Assembly: GCA_002102555.1 (NCBI GenBank)
Contig: MCFL01000008.1
Coordinates: forward strand, 496,001-560,000
DNA length: 64,000 nucleotides
Source of the DNA: Catenaria anguillulae PL171
Taxonomy: Eukaryota > Blastocladiomycota > Blastocladiomycetes > Blastocladiales > Catenariaceae
Direction: 5' to 3'
Shown: positions 31,327 through 40,451 of the stretch, one piece after another
Numbering within the stretch: the stretch's first letter is position 1
How the letters are laid out: every line of letters begins with the position of its first letter
Notes under the pieces: generated by a model
Databases searched by the model: none
What the model saw: only the letters and a program-made list of their open reading frames with translations
What the model was told of the DNA's origin: nothing
Position numbers and translations under genes: made by a program

Positions 31327-32250
31327 TCAATACTTGATGAACCTCACCGTTCTCAAATGCGGCAACACATACGCCTCAAAGGCCTCGAGCGTCATAATCC
31401 ACCTGCCTGCCTGCTTACGCACACCTTCCTTGTAAGCACCGCCCTCCAGTGTCCCATAATTGCGGGCATGCGCCGACCCAGACCTGTTGGGATCCTTGAG
31501 GTCGGGCGAAAAGATGCGAGTCAAGTCGCCAACGAAAAAGTAGGTCCGTCCGCCAAAGTACACTTCGCCAGGTGCGTCAATTCGAAGGTCAGCCAGGGCG
31601 TCGATGAACTTGTCGGAGCGCTCTTCGGGGGTGGGCTTCTTGGGCTCGTCTTTGTCTGCCCTTTGCGCTGCTGCTACGGTGACAGATGCCGCAGTTGGAG
31701 CTGGTGGATCAATCGCTTGGTTGACGAAGGAATTGGATTGCGGCACATCCTCGCCGTTGACAGTCGGATACCGGACCGTTGGCTCGGGTGTCGCCGCTGG
31801 CGATTGCATGACCTGCATGGCCAGATTCGACAAGGCCACTGCCTCCTTGTACGCCTCGCCCAGCGCCCGTTCCTGAGCCTCATACTCAATATCACACCCC
31901 TTCAACTCGGCGTTGATCTTGCTCAACTCCCGCTTGACCTGATCCGTCTCTGTCACGGCCTTGTGCAACGGCTCGACAAGCTCTTGCGCCACCTTCTTGG
32001 CTTCCTCGAGCGCTTCCTCAGCACGCTTGACGGCCATGTCAGCTTCGACTTTTGCGCGACGGGCAGCACGCTCAAGATCCTCGCATTGCTTCACACGGCT
32101 GATGAGTGCTCTGCGGTCGAATTCGATGCGGAGCTTGTGCATGAGGATGCTGTATGCGCCGAAGAGGGCCATGGACGGATTGAGGTTTTGATGCTGCTGC
32201 TGCTTGGCTTGCATGGTGGCTAGATGATCATTCATGATGGAGACGGTCAT
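31327..32250 (-). CDS. family A coiled-coil protein, copy 2 (A2)
   Basis: 307 residues from ATG 32250. It aligns with A1 from LNPSMALF to the C-terminus with small changes (for example DPNRSG for DYYKSG). The coiled coil (EEALEEAKKVAQELVEPLHK), the Pro-rich linker with TVRYPTVNGEDVPQS, and the C-terminal domain ending AYVLPHLRTVRFIKY are intact. The copy is recent: even the downstream end sequence is similar. It is head-to-head with B2 across 947 bp, the arrangement A1 and B1 had before the transposon. Confidence 0.85.
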   Translation of the reverse strand: MTVSIMNDHLATMQAKQQQHQNLNPSMALFGAYSILMHKLRIEFDRRALISRVKQCEDLERAARRAKVEADMAVKRAEEALEEAKKVAQELVEPLHKAVTETDQVKRELSKINAELKGCDIEYEAQERALGEAYKEAVALSNLAMQVMQSPAATPEPTVRYPTVNGEDVPQSNSFVNQAIDPPAPTAASVTVAAAQRADKDEPKKPTPEERSDKFIDALADLRIDAPGEVYFGGRTYFFVGDLTRIFSPDLKDPNRSGSAHARNYGTLEGGAYKEGVRKQAGRWIMTLEAFEAYVLPHLRTVRFIKY

Positions 32251-32428
32251 TGTGATGCTTCATGGAAGAGGAACATAGGTAGGTATGATGAGAGCAACGG
32301 CTGGGAGTAAAGAGGGTGGGCGCGAGACACCCGGCCAAGGCATTTTTCCAGCTGTCTGTGGCGTCTTTTGGTCGTTGACGCCTCCGCCGCCAACAACGAC
32401 GCAACGACGCGTTGTGGGGTGCGATCAG

Positions 32429-32448
32429 CTGGACACAAGTTGGACACG
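32429..32448 (+). repeat. two TTGGACAC-type units in the A2/B2 promoter
   Basis: CTGGACACAA followed by GTTGGACACG. Position relative to A2 matches that of the 18563 array relative to A1. Confidence 0.65.
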
Positions 32449-33090
32449 ATGAAGTCATGCTCAGCATGAATGATGTAGAGAAAGCTCTGATCTCGTCACC
32501 ATCCAGTACAGGAATATTAAGGTTGGAATGGAATTGCTAAGGGGCCTTGCCGTACATGGCGCTGCAATCATGGCCATGGCCATTGCACCGTCCCGGCCCA
32601 TGTATACATCACTGTGGAACACGCGCACGTTGGCCCATGAGAGCATTTGAAACAGTGTGGGCAACTCTTGGAATTGGAACGGTGCCACCCTTGTGCGACA
32701 CGGCATAGGTATAATACACACGTAGATGCCATCACGGCCGCCCATGGCGTTTGCATCAAAGCGAATCACTTGACCGACGGCCCGTAGCTAGTTCGCCCCT
32801 CGTGAGGATCTGAAAGTTCACGGCGGCGGTGCTACAAAAGCCTGCTCGACCCTCCGCCCGCTCCATGCTCTTATTCCAGAAGACCAAAGCAAGGCCTAAG
32901 CACTTACCTTTTTCATTACTAGCTGTACTTGGATGTACGCCGACCTCCCTTGCCTTCCTTTCCTTCGGTCATCGCGTGCGGGCAGACTCCGACGCGCAGT
33001 CACCTCCATCCTGTCGCCACCTTTTCGCTGTCAAACTTCAAAACTGACTCAACAGACCTCTACCTACCTCTGGATTGTCCCACAGTCGTT

Positions 33091-33127
33091 TTCGTACTCG
33101 CGCGACAATTTTCGCACGTCCACGAAC
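33091..33127 (+). promoter_or_regulatory. conserved leader element of family B (B2)
   Basis: Starts TTCGTACTCGCGCGACAA, ends GCACGTCCACGAACC, 71 bp before the B2 start codon. Confidence 0.65.
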
Positions 33128-33197
33128 CGAATCCGCCTTCCTAAAACACGTCCAGTTCACGCCGAATCCCCCGCTCGTCTCGTTCTCAACCAACGCC

Positions 33198-33968
33198 ATG
33201 GCCCGCAAGTCGCCCCCCTCGTTGCAGTCGCTGCTCGATGCTGCCGAGAAGGCCCAGAACAAGTTTACCGACAAGGCCGCCAAGTTGAACAAAAGGGCCG
33301 AGAAGTCCAAGTCTAAGGTGGCGGTGAAAAAGTACGAAAAGAAGGCAAAGAAGTACGCCCGCAAAGCTGCCCAGCAGAAAAAGGTGGTTGCGGAAATCAA
33401 GGCCGTCATCGAGGCTGTCCGCATCCAAACCATCCGCATCAGGTCTGAGCTCAACGCGCAAAAGCACGGCATTGTTGCCCTGTTTCAAAGTGTGCTTGAA
33501 GACGCCCAAGGCCGCAAGTTTGCCAAGAAATTCGACGAGGACCCACAGCGCGCCGTCACCAAGACCCTGCTTGCCCTTGCCAAAGATCAGCGCGCGCTAA
33601 ACCGTCGAACCGACCGTGGTCCCCGTGACATTCGCGACTACAACTGGAAGGGGTCCAACCCAAAGATCATTCCTGCCGAGGCCGTGATGCTGTTGGTCCC
33701 CGCCCTTGCCCGTTGTCAACATCAAGGCCGGTCCGAGGCATTTACGATCGTCCGCAATCGCCTCGCCAAGCTCAAGATCCATCGCGACAATTGCGTCGAC
33801 AACCAAGATTTTCCCGGTTGGCGCAAGTCGTGCGGCAGGAATGGATGGTGGGTGGCGCGCATGTCGGCGTTTGTCCGTGATGTGTTGCCGGTGCTGCCCG
33901 CGCTGAAGCACAAGATCGACGGTGAGTGTCGGGGTTGTAAGCCTTGCCGTGCGGCCCGTCGCTGCTAA
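33198..33968 (+). CDS. family B coiled-coil / CxxC protein, copy 2 (B2)
   Basis: 256 residues from ATG 33198. It opens MARKSPPSLQSLLDAAEKAQ like B1. A Lys-rich coiled coil follows (KKYEKKAKKYARKAAQQKKV), then the conserved domain: FQSVLEDAQGRKFAKKFDED, PAEAVMLLVPALARCQHQGR, RNGWWVARMSAFVRDVLPVL and CRGCKPCRAARRC. It differs from B1 by scattered substitutions; 3' flanks are also alike (the TTTGTTGCATC..GTTGAAACCCACCAAA area after each stop), so the duplication included the terminator region. Confidence 0.85.
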   Translation: MARKSPPSLQSLLDAAEKAQNKFTDKAAKLNKRAEKSKSKVAVKKYEKKAKKYARKAAQQKKVVAEIKAVIEAVRIQTIRIRSELNAQKHGIVALFQSVLEDAQGRKFAKKFDEDPQRAVTKTLLALAKDQRALNRRTDRGPRDIRDYNWKGSNPKIIPAEAVMLLVPALARCQHQGRSEAFTIVRNRLAKLKIHRDNCVDNQDFPGWRKSCGRNGWWVARMSAFVRDVLPVLPALKHKIDGECRGCKPCRAARRC

Positions 33969-35040
33969 TTGGTCAACAATGTGCCTGATTGTGGCCGTTG
34001 TTTGCATCATGGAATGGGAACAGATATGTTGTGTCGCATTTTGTTGAGCGTCTCTTTGTTGCATCAGTTGAAACCCACCAAAATTGTCAAGTTCGAATAA
34101 AAAATTGGTTTCATCGTCATTGTTGAGGTAACTGACTTGCTGGCGAGGCAGACGCCTTCAAGTTTGCTAGCAGGTTGCAGATCGAGGAGCATAACTGAGC
34201 AAAGCACTGCGATATGGCTCATTGGAAACGTTGCACTGGCTTTCACATGATTCTTCTCTTTGCATACACACCGTGCTGGTTTGACACCCGCAACACTCTG
34301 ACGTGCGCTATTCTACACACTCCGTCACTGCTTCACGCCGGACGGCCACATCAAAAAACAAAAACTTGAGCAGCTCCAAGTCGGGAACTCAAGCGGACAC
34401 AGAGGGTGACCATGACATGGTTTCATGGACACTAGAGGCTGGGGACTGGCGTAGGCCTAGCTAGGTATACGCGTACGCGGAGGTGTAACGTTGTCCGCTA
34501 TCGGAATGTTGGATTGGACATGCATTGGACGCGATTGGACGCGGTTGGACATGACCTACTGATGACGCATCGAAACACACATAGGGCAACGGTATGGGGG
34601 TCCATGCCAAGTCATGCATGGACTGATTACTGCGCGTTGAACAATGTATTTGGACAGGGGTGCTCATCGTGCATGCATTGGATGTATCTGCGTTGGACGG
34701 CCACATATAAAAAGACATCGGTCACCCGGCCTCGGGACTCGGCTCATCAAAAGCTGACAGTTCAAGTTGTGTCTGGTCAGTTCTTCATTGAAGGTACGTA
34801 CTCTGTTCTTTTTCTCGCTATGGACGGTATTGAAAGCGGCCCTGCTTGGCTGAGCGGCCACATCCGCCACGTACGCAAGTGTGTCACTCGTTACCAACAC
34901 ATTTGCGTCTGCTACATATGTAGGCTACAGTCATCTTTCGTACTGCGACTACATATCTCGATCTTGCCGGGCGCAACGTTCCACACACTGCCAAGGCACA
35001 CCTGGCGCCACTAGCAACTCTCTCATCGCCAATACCAATC
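33969..35040. other. intergenic with TTGGAC repeats
   Basis: No gene supported. Contains the TTGGAC cluster at 34508-34552 and single motifs at about 34650 and 34694, then the start region of the next coiled-coil gene. Confidence 0.45.
34508..34552 (+). repeat. cluster of TTGGAC motifs upstream of a coiled-coil gene
   Basis: Four ATTGGAC/GTTGGAC motifs, for example ATTGGACGCG twice in tandem, at ~10-bp periodicity. Same core as the arrays next to A1, B1 and A2. Confidence 0.55.
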
Positions 35041-35489
35041 ATGGCCGACGTCCACACGCAACTCGAAGCAGCGCTCGCGAAAAAACGCAAGTACAAGCGG
35101 CGCGTGCGGTACCTCGAAGCAAAGGTGTCTGACTTGGAAATGCGTCTCATCGAAGCCAACGACGCCGCGATTCCGCGATTGCAAGAGAAACGGACGCCCT
35201 TGAGCTCCAAGATGTGCAAGACCGGCTGGATGACGCCGAGCAGCGGATCGAAGAGCTCGAGCAAGAGTTGGAGGCCAAGGACCGAGAGATTGAGGAGCTG
35301 GAGGAACAAGTCGACGAGTATGAGGAAACTCTGGGGTTCGCGCCGGCGTACTATGGACCAGGACCAGTGTTGGTTGAGCTTGGCACGCCAGATGAGCTTG
35401 ATGCGCCAGTTGAGCTTGGCCCGCTTAAGTCCACCAAGAAGAACAAGTCCACCAAGAAGAACAAAACCAAGGGTGGGAAGAAGAAATGA
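35041..35489 (+). CDS. small coiled-coil protein gene with an apparent frameshift
   Basis: Starts MADVHTQLEAALAKKRKYKR and continues in coiled-coil heptads to about LIEAND (35160). The heptads resume one frame over as ALELQDVQDRLDDAEQRIEE and run on through LEQELEAKDREIEELEEQVD to a Lys-rich tail (KSTKKNKSTKKNKTKGGKKK) ending at 35489. Joined, it would be about 148 residues of one long coiled coil. The shift lies between about 35160 and 35190 and needs one base. An intron from 35125 (GTGTCT) to TTGAG at about 35203 would also join in phase, but would delete good heptads. It could be a sequence error, a pseudogene or a programmed shift. Confidence 0.6.
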
Positions 35490-35744
35490 CGGAGAGCACG
35501 GTTTACGGTTTGATTCATGCGTTTAGTGCCGTGATTGCTTCATTTCTTCAAGTTGTGATTGCCAGGTTGCTTGTGACTGTGTTGTTTTCCTGTCAGTAAG
35601 CGAGGCTGAGTGGTAAGAATGAAATACGTCTTCGACGATTAAAGCGAGTACTAGTGTATTATATATGTAAATATCACACACGAGCTGAAGCCCCATATAT
35701 ACGTGCAAAATCAAAACAACCTCACCGTGATAAACAAGGGAGAC

Positions 35745-38314
35745 TTACTCCCAATCAATCAACAAACCAATCTCGGGCGCCTCGACACCCGCAGTCCTCC
35801 CCTCCTCAATCATCTCCCGAACATGCGCAATGAACGCATTCGCCTCATCCTCGCTCGCAAACACAAACTTTGCACCACGCATTTGCGGACCGTCTGGACC
35901 GCCAAACCGCTTCATGGGCGTGGGAATCACATCCACGGGCACATGGGACCCGAGCAAGCTCAAGACTTGGGACGACGGCGCCTTTGGGTTCATGCCATCA
36001 ATCGTCACGGTGAGCGGATCGGCCTTGACACGGGGCGGCGAGGGCGAACGCGCAGCCGAGCGCGAGCGAGACCGGGACTTGGATTTGGACTTGTTAGACT
36101 TGGCTGGGGACGGAGAACGGCGAGTGGGCTCGACGACATCGGCGTTAGGAACGGGCACGGGTTGAGCGGCGTCAAGGTCGGCTGTCTGATCTTCAAACGA
36201 CGCGGGCGCCTGCTCGTCGAGACCAGCAGTTTGCGCTTCAAACGACATGCCTTGGCCGTCGAAATCGGCATCCTCGGGCGCGGCGGCGTACTCGACGAAA
36301 TCAACCACGGGTTGCTGTTCTTGTTCCTGCTCTTGCTCGACCTTTTGTGCCTCGGGTTCCGCCGCAGCCCAATCGCTGTTGCTCTGGTTGTTGTTGCTCG
36401 TCACGGGTGCGGCATCGTTCCATCCGCCAGCTTGCTTTTGCACAGGCTCGACATTGTTCCATCCGGCACCATTTTGCTGGACCGGCTCGGCATTCCACGA
36501 GCTTCCGCTTTGCCTTTCAATGCGGGGCGGCTCGTCGTTCCACCCGCCACTCTGCTGCTTCTGACCAGCGGGTTTGTCGGCGGGCGCCGCGGAATTAGGC
36601 GCGGCCGACGAACTCACATCCCAGGGATCCGCGGCCGTGGCCCAATCGCCTCCACCACCTGCCGCACCCGTGTCCCACGACGCAGATGCGCCGGTATCCC
36701 AGGCTGACGTCGCGCCCGAGTCCCAAGCCGACGGTCCACCAGGCGCCGCAGCAGCCGCTGCAGCCGCTGGGGCGGGCTTATCATCCCACCCGCCCGTTCC
36801 GGCATTGCGATCGGTCCGGTCATTTGCCGAATCCCACCCGCCCGCATTCGACTCCCAGCCGCCACCGGCGTTGTTGGACGATGTCGAATTGAATCTGTCG
36901 TTGGCACGCGCATCGCCACGCGCGTCGCCTCCAAACCTGTCTGTCCCGCGGCCCGACCCGCCGCCATACGCGCTGCCGCCGTACCCACCCGACTCGCGCT
37001 CATTGTTGCGCGCGTATCCGCCACGCATGGACATGGACGATTCGCCCGCATCCCCTCTGGCATCGCCGCCGCCGCCCGCACGCGACGCAGCAAATGCGCC
37101 GCGGACGCCACCCGGACCGCCGCCCATGGGCAACGGGCCGCCACGCGAGCTGGAGCTGGGGCCGTTCCGTGCGGTCCCCGAGCCCGAGCCCGAGCCCGAG
37201 TTCCAATCGTTGTCGTCCAATCCGTTGACCTTGGTGGGCTCGGCGGCGGGCGGCGTACCCCAAGAATCTTGCCGTGCGTTGCCGTTGGCGCCTCCCCAGG
37301 TATCTTGTGTCGGGCCGGACGTGCGACTAGGGCCTGCATGCCCAGCGCTATTGTTGCTGGCGTTGTTATTGTTGTTGTTGCGTGTGAAATAGTCATTGTT
37401 ACCCGCGTTGGCCGACCCGTCGTCAGCCCAGCTGCCCACGGGCTCGTAGCCGCTCAGCACGGGCACGGGATTGCGCTGCGAACCAGGGGCAGATACCGGA
37501 CCGGGCGGACGACGCCCCGCATCGGAATCCGAGCCACCGGCGGCGGATGCAGCGGCGGGCGGTTGCGTGACAACACGGGCATGGGATTGCTCACTTGCGC
37601 TCTCAACCCGGGCACAACGTACTGTTCAAATTCGCCCGCGTTGGTTGCTTGCTTGACGCTGTTCATGAAATGCGTGGCGTCGGCATCGCTGGCAAAGACA
37701 AAGTTGGCAGACAGCACGAGCTCCTTTTGCGGGCCAATGGGGCGGATCGGGTTGGTGGCCAAGTCGACGAGTTGCAGGCCCGCGGGGACGAGCGAGCGCA
37801 ATGCGGTGTTGGGCAGGTCTGGGTGCAAATTGGACACAAACACGCGGAAGGTGCCACCGGAAGCCGACGAGGATGGGGCCGAGGTGGAAGGCCGAGTGGC
37901 CGTAGGCGGCACGGGCAGCGGGGTGAGTGCGCGCGTGGCCGTATCGACCGGTGCGGCGGCGGCCGGGGGCGGGATGCCGGCAGGGGCTACGGTCGTGTAG
38001 TGTGATCGCTCAGCAGCAAAGGACAGGTACTCTTGATGGCTGGACGGGACGGGCGCGCCGGCCTCGAGCTCGGCAATGTCAACGTCGGCGAGCCAGGCAA
38101 ACTGGACATTGAGGTCCTTGATCGTGACCTGGTCGTCGTCGAGGCAGTCCTGGGCCACGTACTCGAGGCGCTGCAGGTTGATGTTGCGCATGGAGGGCGG
38201 CAGCACAATGATCACCTTGGGCTTCTTGCCCGGGCGCGCAGATCCGGCAAACCGGCCGTGGCCCTTGGAGCCGGCCCCGTGGTTCTGCTGCAGGACGGTT
38301 CCGTAACCGTTCAT
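35745..38314 (-). CDS. RRM-like protein with GW/WG-repeat region and RS tract
   Basis: Two exons, 38314-37595 and 37475-35745, joined over a 119-nt intron (GTGAGC donor, CGCAG acceptor) give 816 residues. Residues ~30-80 form a small domain shared with the 52579 gene (KPKVIIVLPPSMRNINLQRL). Residues ~150-240 are RRM-like (TFRVFVSNLHPDLPNTALRS, then NFVFASDADATHFMNSV). A Gly/Asn-rich middle holds at least ten Trp next to Gly or Asn/Asp (GGWES, GGWDS, SAWDTG, GGWNDEP, AGWNNVEP). Next comes an RS tract (KSKSKSRSRSRSAARSPSPP) and a last RRM-like domain (LTVTIDGMNPKAPSSQVLSL, then GAKFVFASEDEANAFIAHV). RNA binding is likely from the fold. The GW repeats resemble Argonaute-hook regions, which is inference. 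Confidence 0.82.
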
Positions 38315-38750
38315 TTCCTGTGCAAAAGTGGATCTTTTCTTGGTTCTTGACTTGAAGTTGTCGTCGACGGGTGGTGACCTTGGATTCGTCCGTGCGACCT
38401 GGCTCTGGATCTTGACCTGGACCGGAATCGGAACTTGCGCCGTGCTCGATCAGAGTGCTTGATGCTTGCAATAACTAACAATGCCAAGGCAAAACAACAC
38501 ACGATTTAGCTGCATCGATAATGTAAATACCGAATGTGATGACTGGAGACTTTTGGAGCCAACGTGAACTGATGAATTGGCGCCAAAAAGAATAAATCTT
38601 CGTGTCGTCGGATCGATCGCCCTCACATCCGATCGGCGGCCCAACAATCCATGATGAAATGCACAATCACAATATTAATCATGATCAGTTTCCTCGTTTG
38701 TGGACTGTGGGCCGCAAGCTGGACCAGACACCATCAATACCCAATGCAAT
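38315..38750. promoter_or_regulatory. divergent promoter between two RRM-like family genes
   Basis: 436 bp between the start codons at 38314 (minus) and 38751 (plus). No specific motif claimed. Confidence 0.4.
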
Positions 38751-40303
38751 ATGCTCAAACCAATAGCAATGACTCATTCTCGCTCTCTTTCCGGCTCTCG
38801 CGACAGTGCCCGCCCCCCATTCCCCGCATTCGTTACCCGACTCGATGTCCACAACTTGTCCACGACAATCACGCAGTTTGACCTCTTCTCCATCCTGCCG
38901 CCACACGTTGAGCCGCTGGCCGTCGACTTTAGCCACGACCCGACGTCCGTGTCTGTGTCTGCCCGCTTTTCGTTTCATGCCCTCGAACAGGCACTCGCGC
39001 TTTGGAATCATGCTCGCCACCTTCTTGCTGGCGGCTATTTGGCCCACCTTGAGGCAAGTGGCGGGGAATCCCTGTGGTTTGATATCGACCCGCCCATTGA
39101 GCGCTTGGTCTTCAACTTTGAAGCCTGTACCTACGTCTCCGTCTCTGACTGCCACTCAACCTGGACGTTCCTCTCTTGATGCCCTTACAATTGGAGACTG
39201 CTCAAAACAGCGAAAACAATCTTCCGCGTCGTGCCCAAAGACCTCGACCCATTCATTCACATCTCGAATCTCAATCTCAACACCTCTGCCGATGACATTC
39301 ACGGCCTCATTCCCTCACACCTGCAGCCACATACTGTGCGTGTCCACATGCTCAGCATGGGGCCCTCACTTTCGCCGCCGTTTCCGGAACCCGACTGGGC
39401 AAATAGGCTTGTGGGTCGAGCAACCGTGACATTTGATTGCATGGATAACGCCATGGCCATGTTCAAGCACCTGCAGGTCATCAGGCTGGCTGGCAAGCTC
39501 AACCGTCTTCGGCATCTCGGCGCCAATGCACCATTTGGATTGAATCCCCAGTGGCTGTACTTGTCGACACAAGCAAGGGCGGAGTCGGGAGATGGATTGC
39601 TTCAAGGTACATACGGATTGTCCTCGTCTGTCTCAATAGCACGCATTCCGGGAGCTCACCACGATCAATTTTGCAAATAGGCTTACTCATGGCTGCCATG
39701 CGCGAGCCGAAACCACCAACCGCTTCTCGATCGACGCTCGCAAACATCCCTGCACCCGCCCCTTCCACTTCTTCGTCATCCACCAGGTCCAAAACCCCTT
39801 CACCAGCACGCACCCGCGCTCTGCCTCCTCCTTCTCATGTTTTGCATGTCGGCGCATCTTCGCCATCGACGTCATCACTCCGCCAACGCGGCGCTTCTCC
39901 CACTGTCTCGTCGCGCCGCCCACCGCAGCCCTCGCCCATGGAACTCTACTCTGACGCTTCCCGCCCCTTTATCCCTCGCCACTACGTGGTGTGCTTGGAA
40001 AACATCTGTCCACACGCTCCTCCCGCCGAGTTTTTCGACTCGATTGCCGCATCGTTTCCAGGCGCACCGCCATTCCACACACTCGTGTCGCGCGAGGCCT
40101 TCAATATCACGCTTGCCTTTGAGCGCGTGGCAACGCGGTCGGTGGATTATTCGTTCCATAGCGCGCAAGATGCTGACGGGTTTGTGCAGCATGTTAGAGG
40201 CATGGATAAGCGGGGAGAGATGGACGAGTGGAAGGCGGTCAGGGGGTGCAGGGTGAGTATTTATCAAAAGACTGCAGAGGGGAGTGCGACGGTTGGGTGG
40301 TGA
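38751..40303 (+). CDS. three-domain RRM-like family protein
   Basis: Exons 38751-39126, 39211-39606, 39681-40303 (introns 84 and 74 nt) give 464 residues; ATG 38769 is an alternative start. Each exon carries one domain. Exon 1: VTRLDVHNLSTTITQFDLFS, then a helix with WNHARHLLAGGYLAHL. Exon 2: FIHISNLNLNTSADDIHGLI, then VGRATVTFDCMDNAMAMF, an RNP2-like strand and degenerate RNP1-like strand. Exon 3: a Ser/Pro linker, then HYVVCLENICPHAPPAEFFD and SVDYSFHSAQDADGFVQHVR. The intron positions are the same in the genes at 58139 and 60233. Aromatic RNP residues are mostly missing, so RNA binding is uncertain. Confidence 0.8.
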
Positions 40304-40451
40304 ATGTGAGCTGTTGACAATGTGTGTGGTCGTGTAACTTACCTCTTTCTCTGGAAACACGGACACAAAATTGTCGCTATGTACACTGCAGATTGACAAA
40401 AACAATGACCAAAACAATCTCGCTTCAACGCCAACTTGTATCGGTATCCAC

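Larger units (their letters stand above)
32251..33197. promoter_or_regulatory. uninterrupted divergent promoter of the A2/B2 pair
   Basis: 947 bp between the two start codons. It contains two TTGGACAC-type units at 32429-32448 (about 180 bp from A2) and the B leader at 33091-33127. No additional gene is supported in it. Confidence 0.6.

Noticed and set aside
36574-37392. Plus-strand Pro/Ser-rich frame.
   Set aside because: Antisense shadow of the Gly/Trp-rich exon of the 35745 gene.
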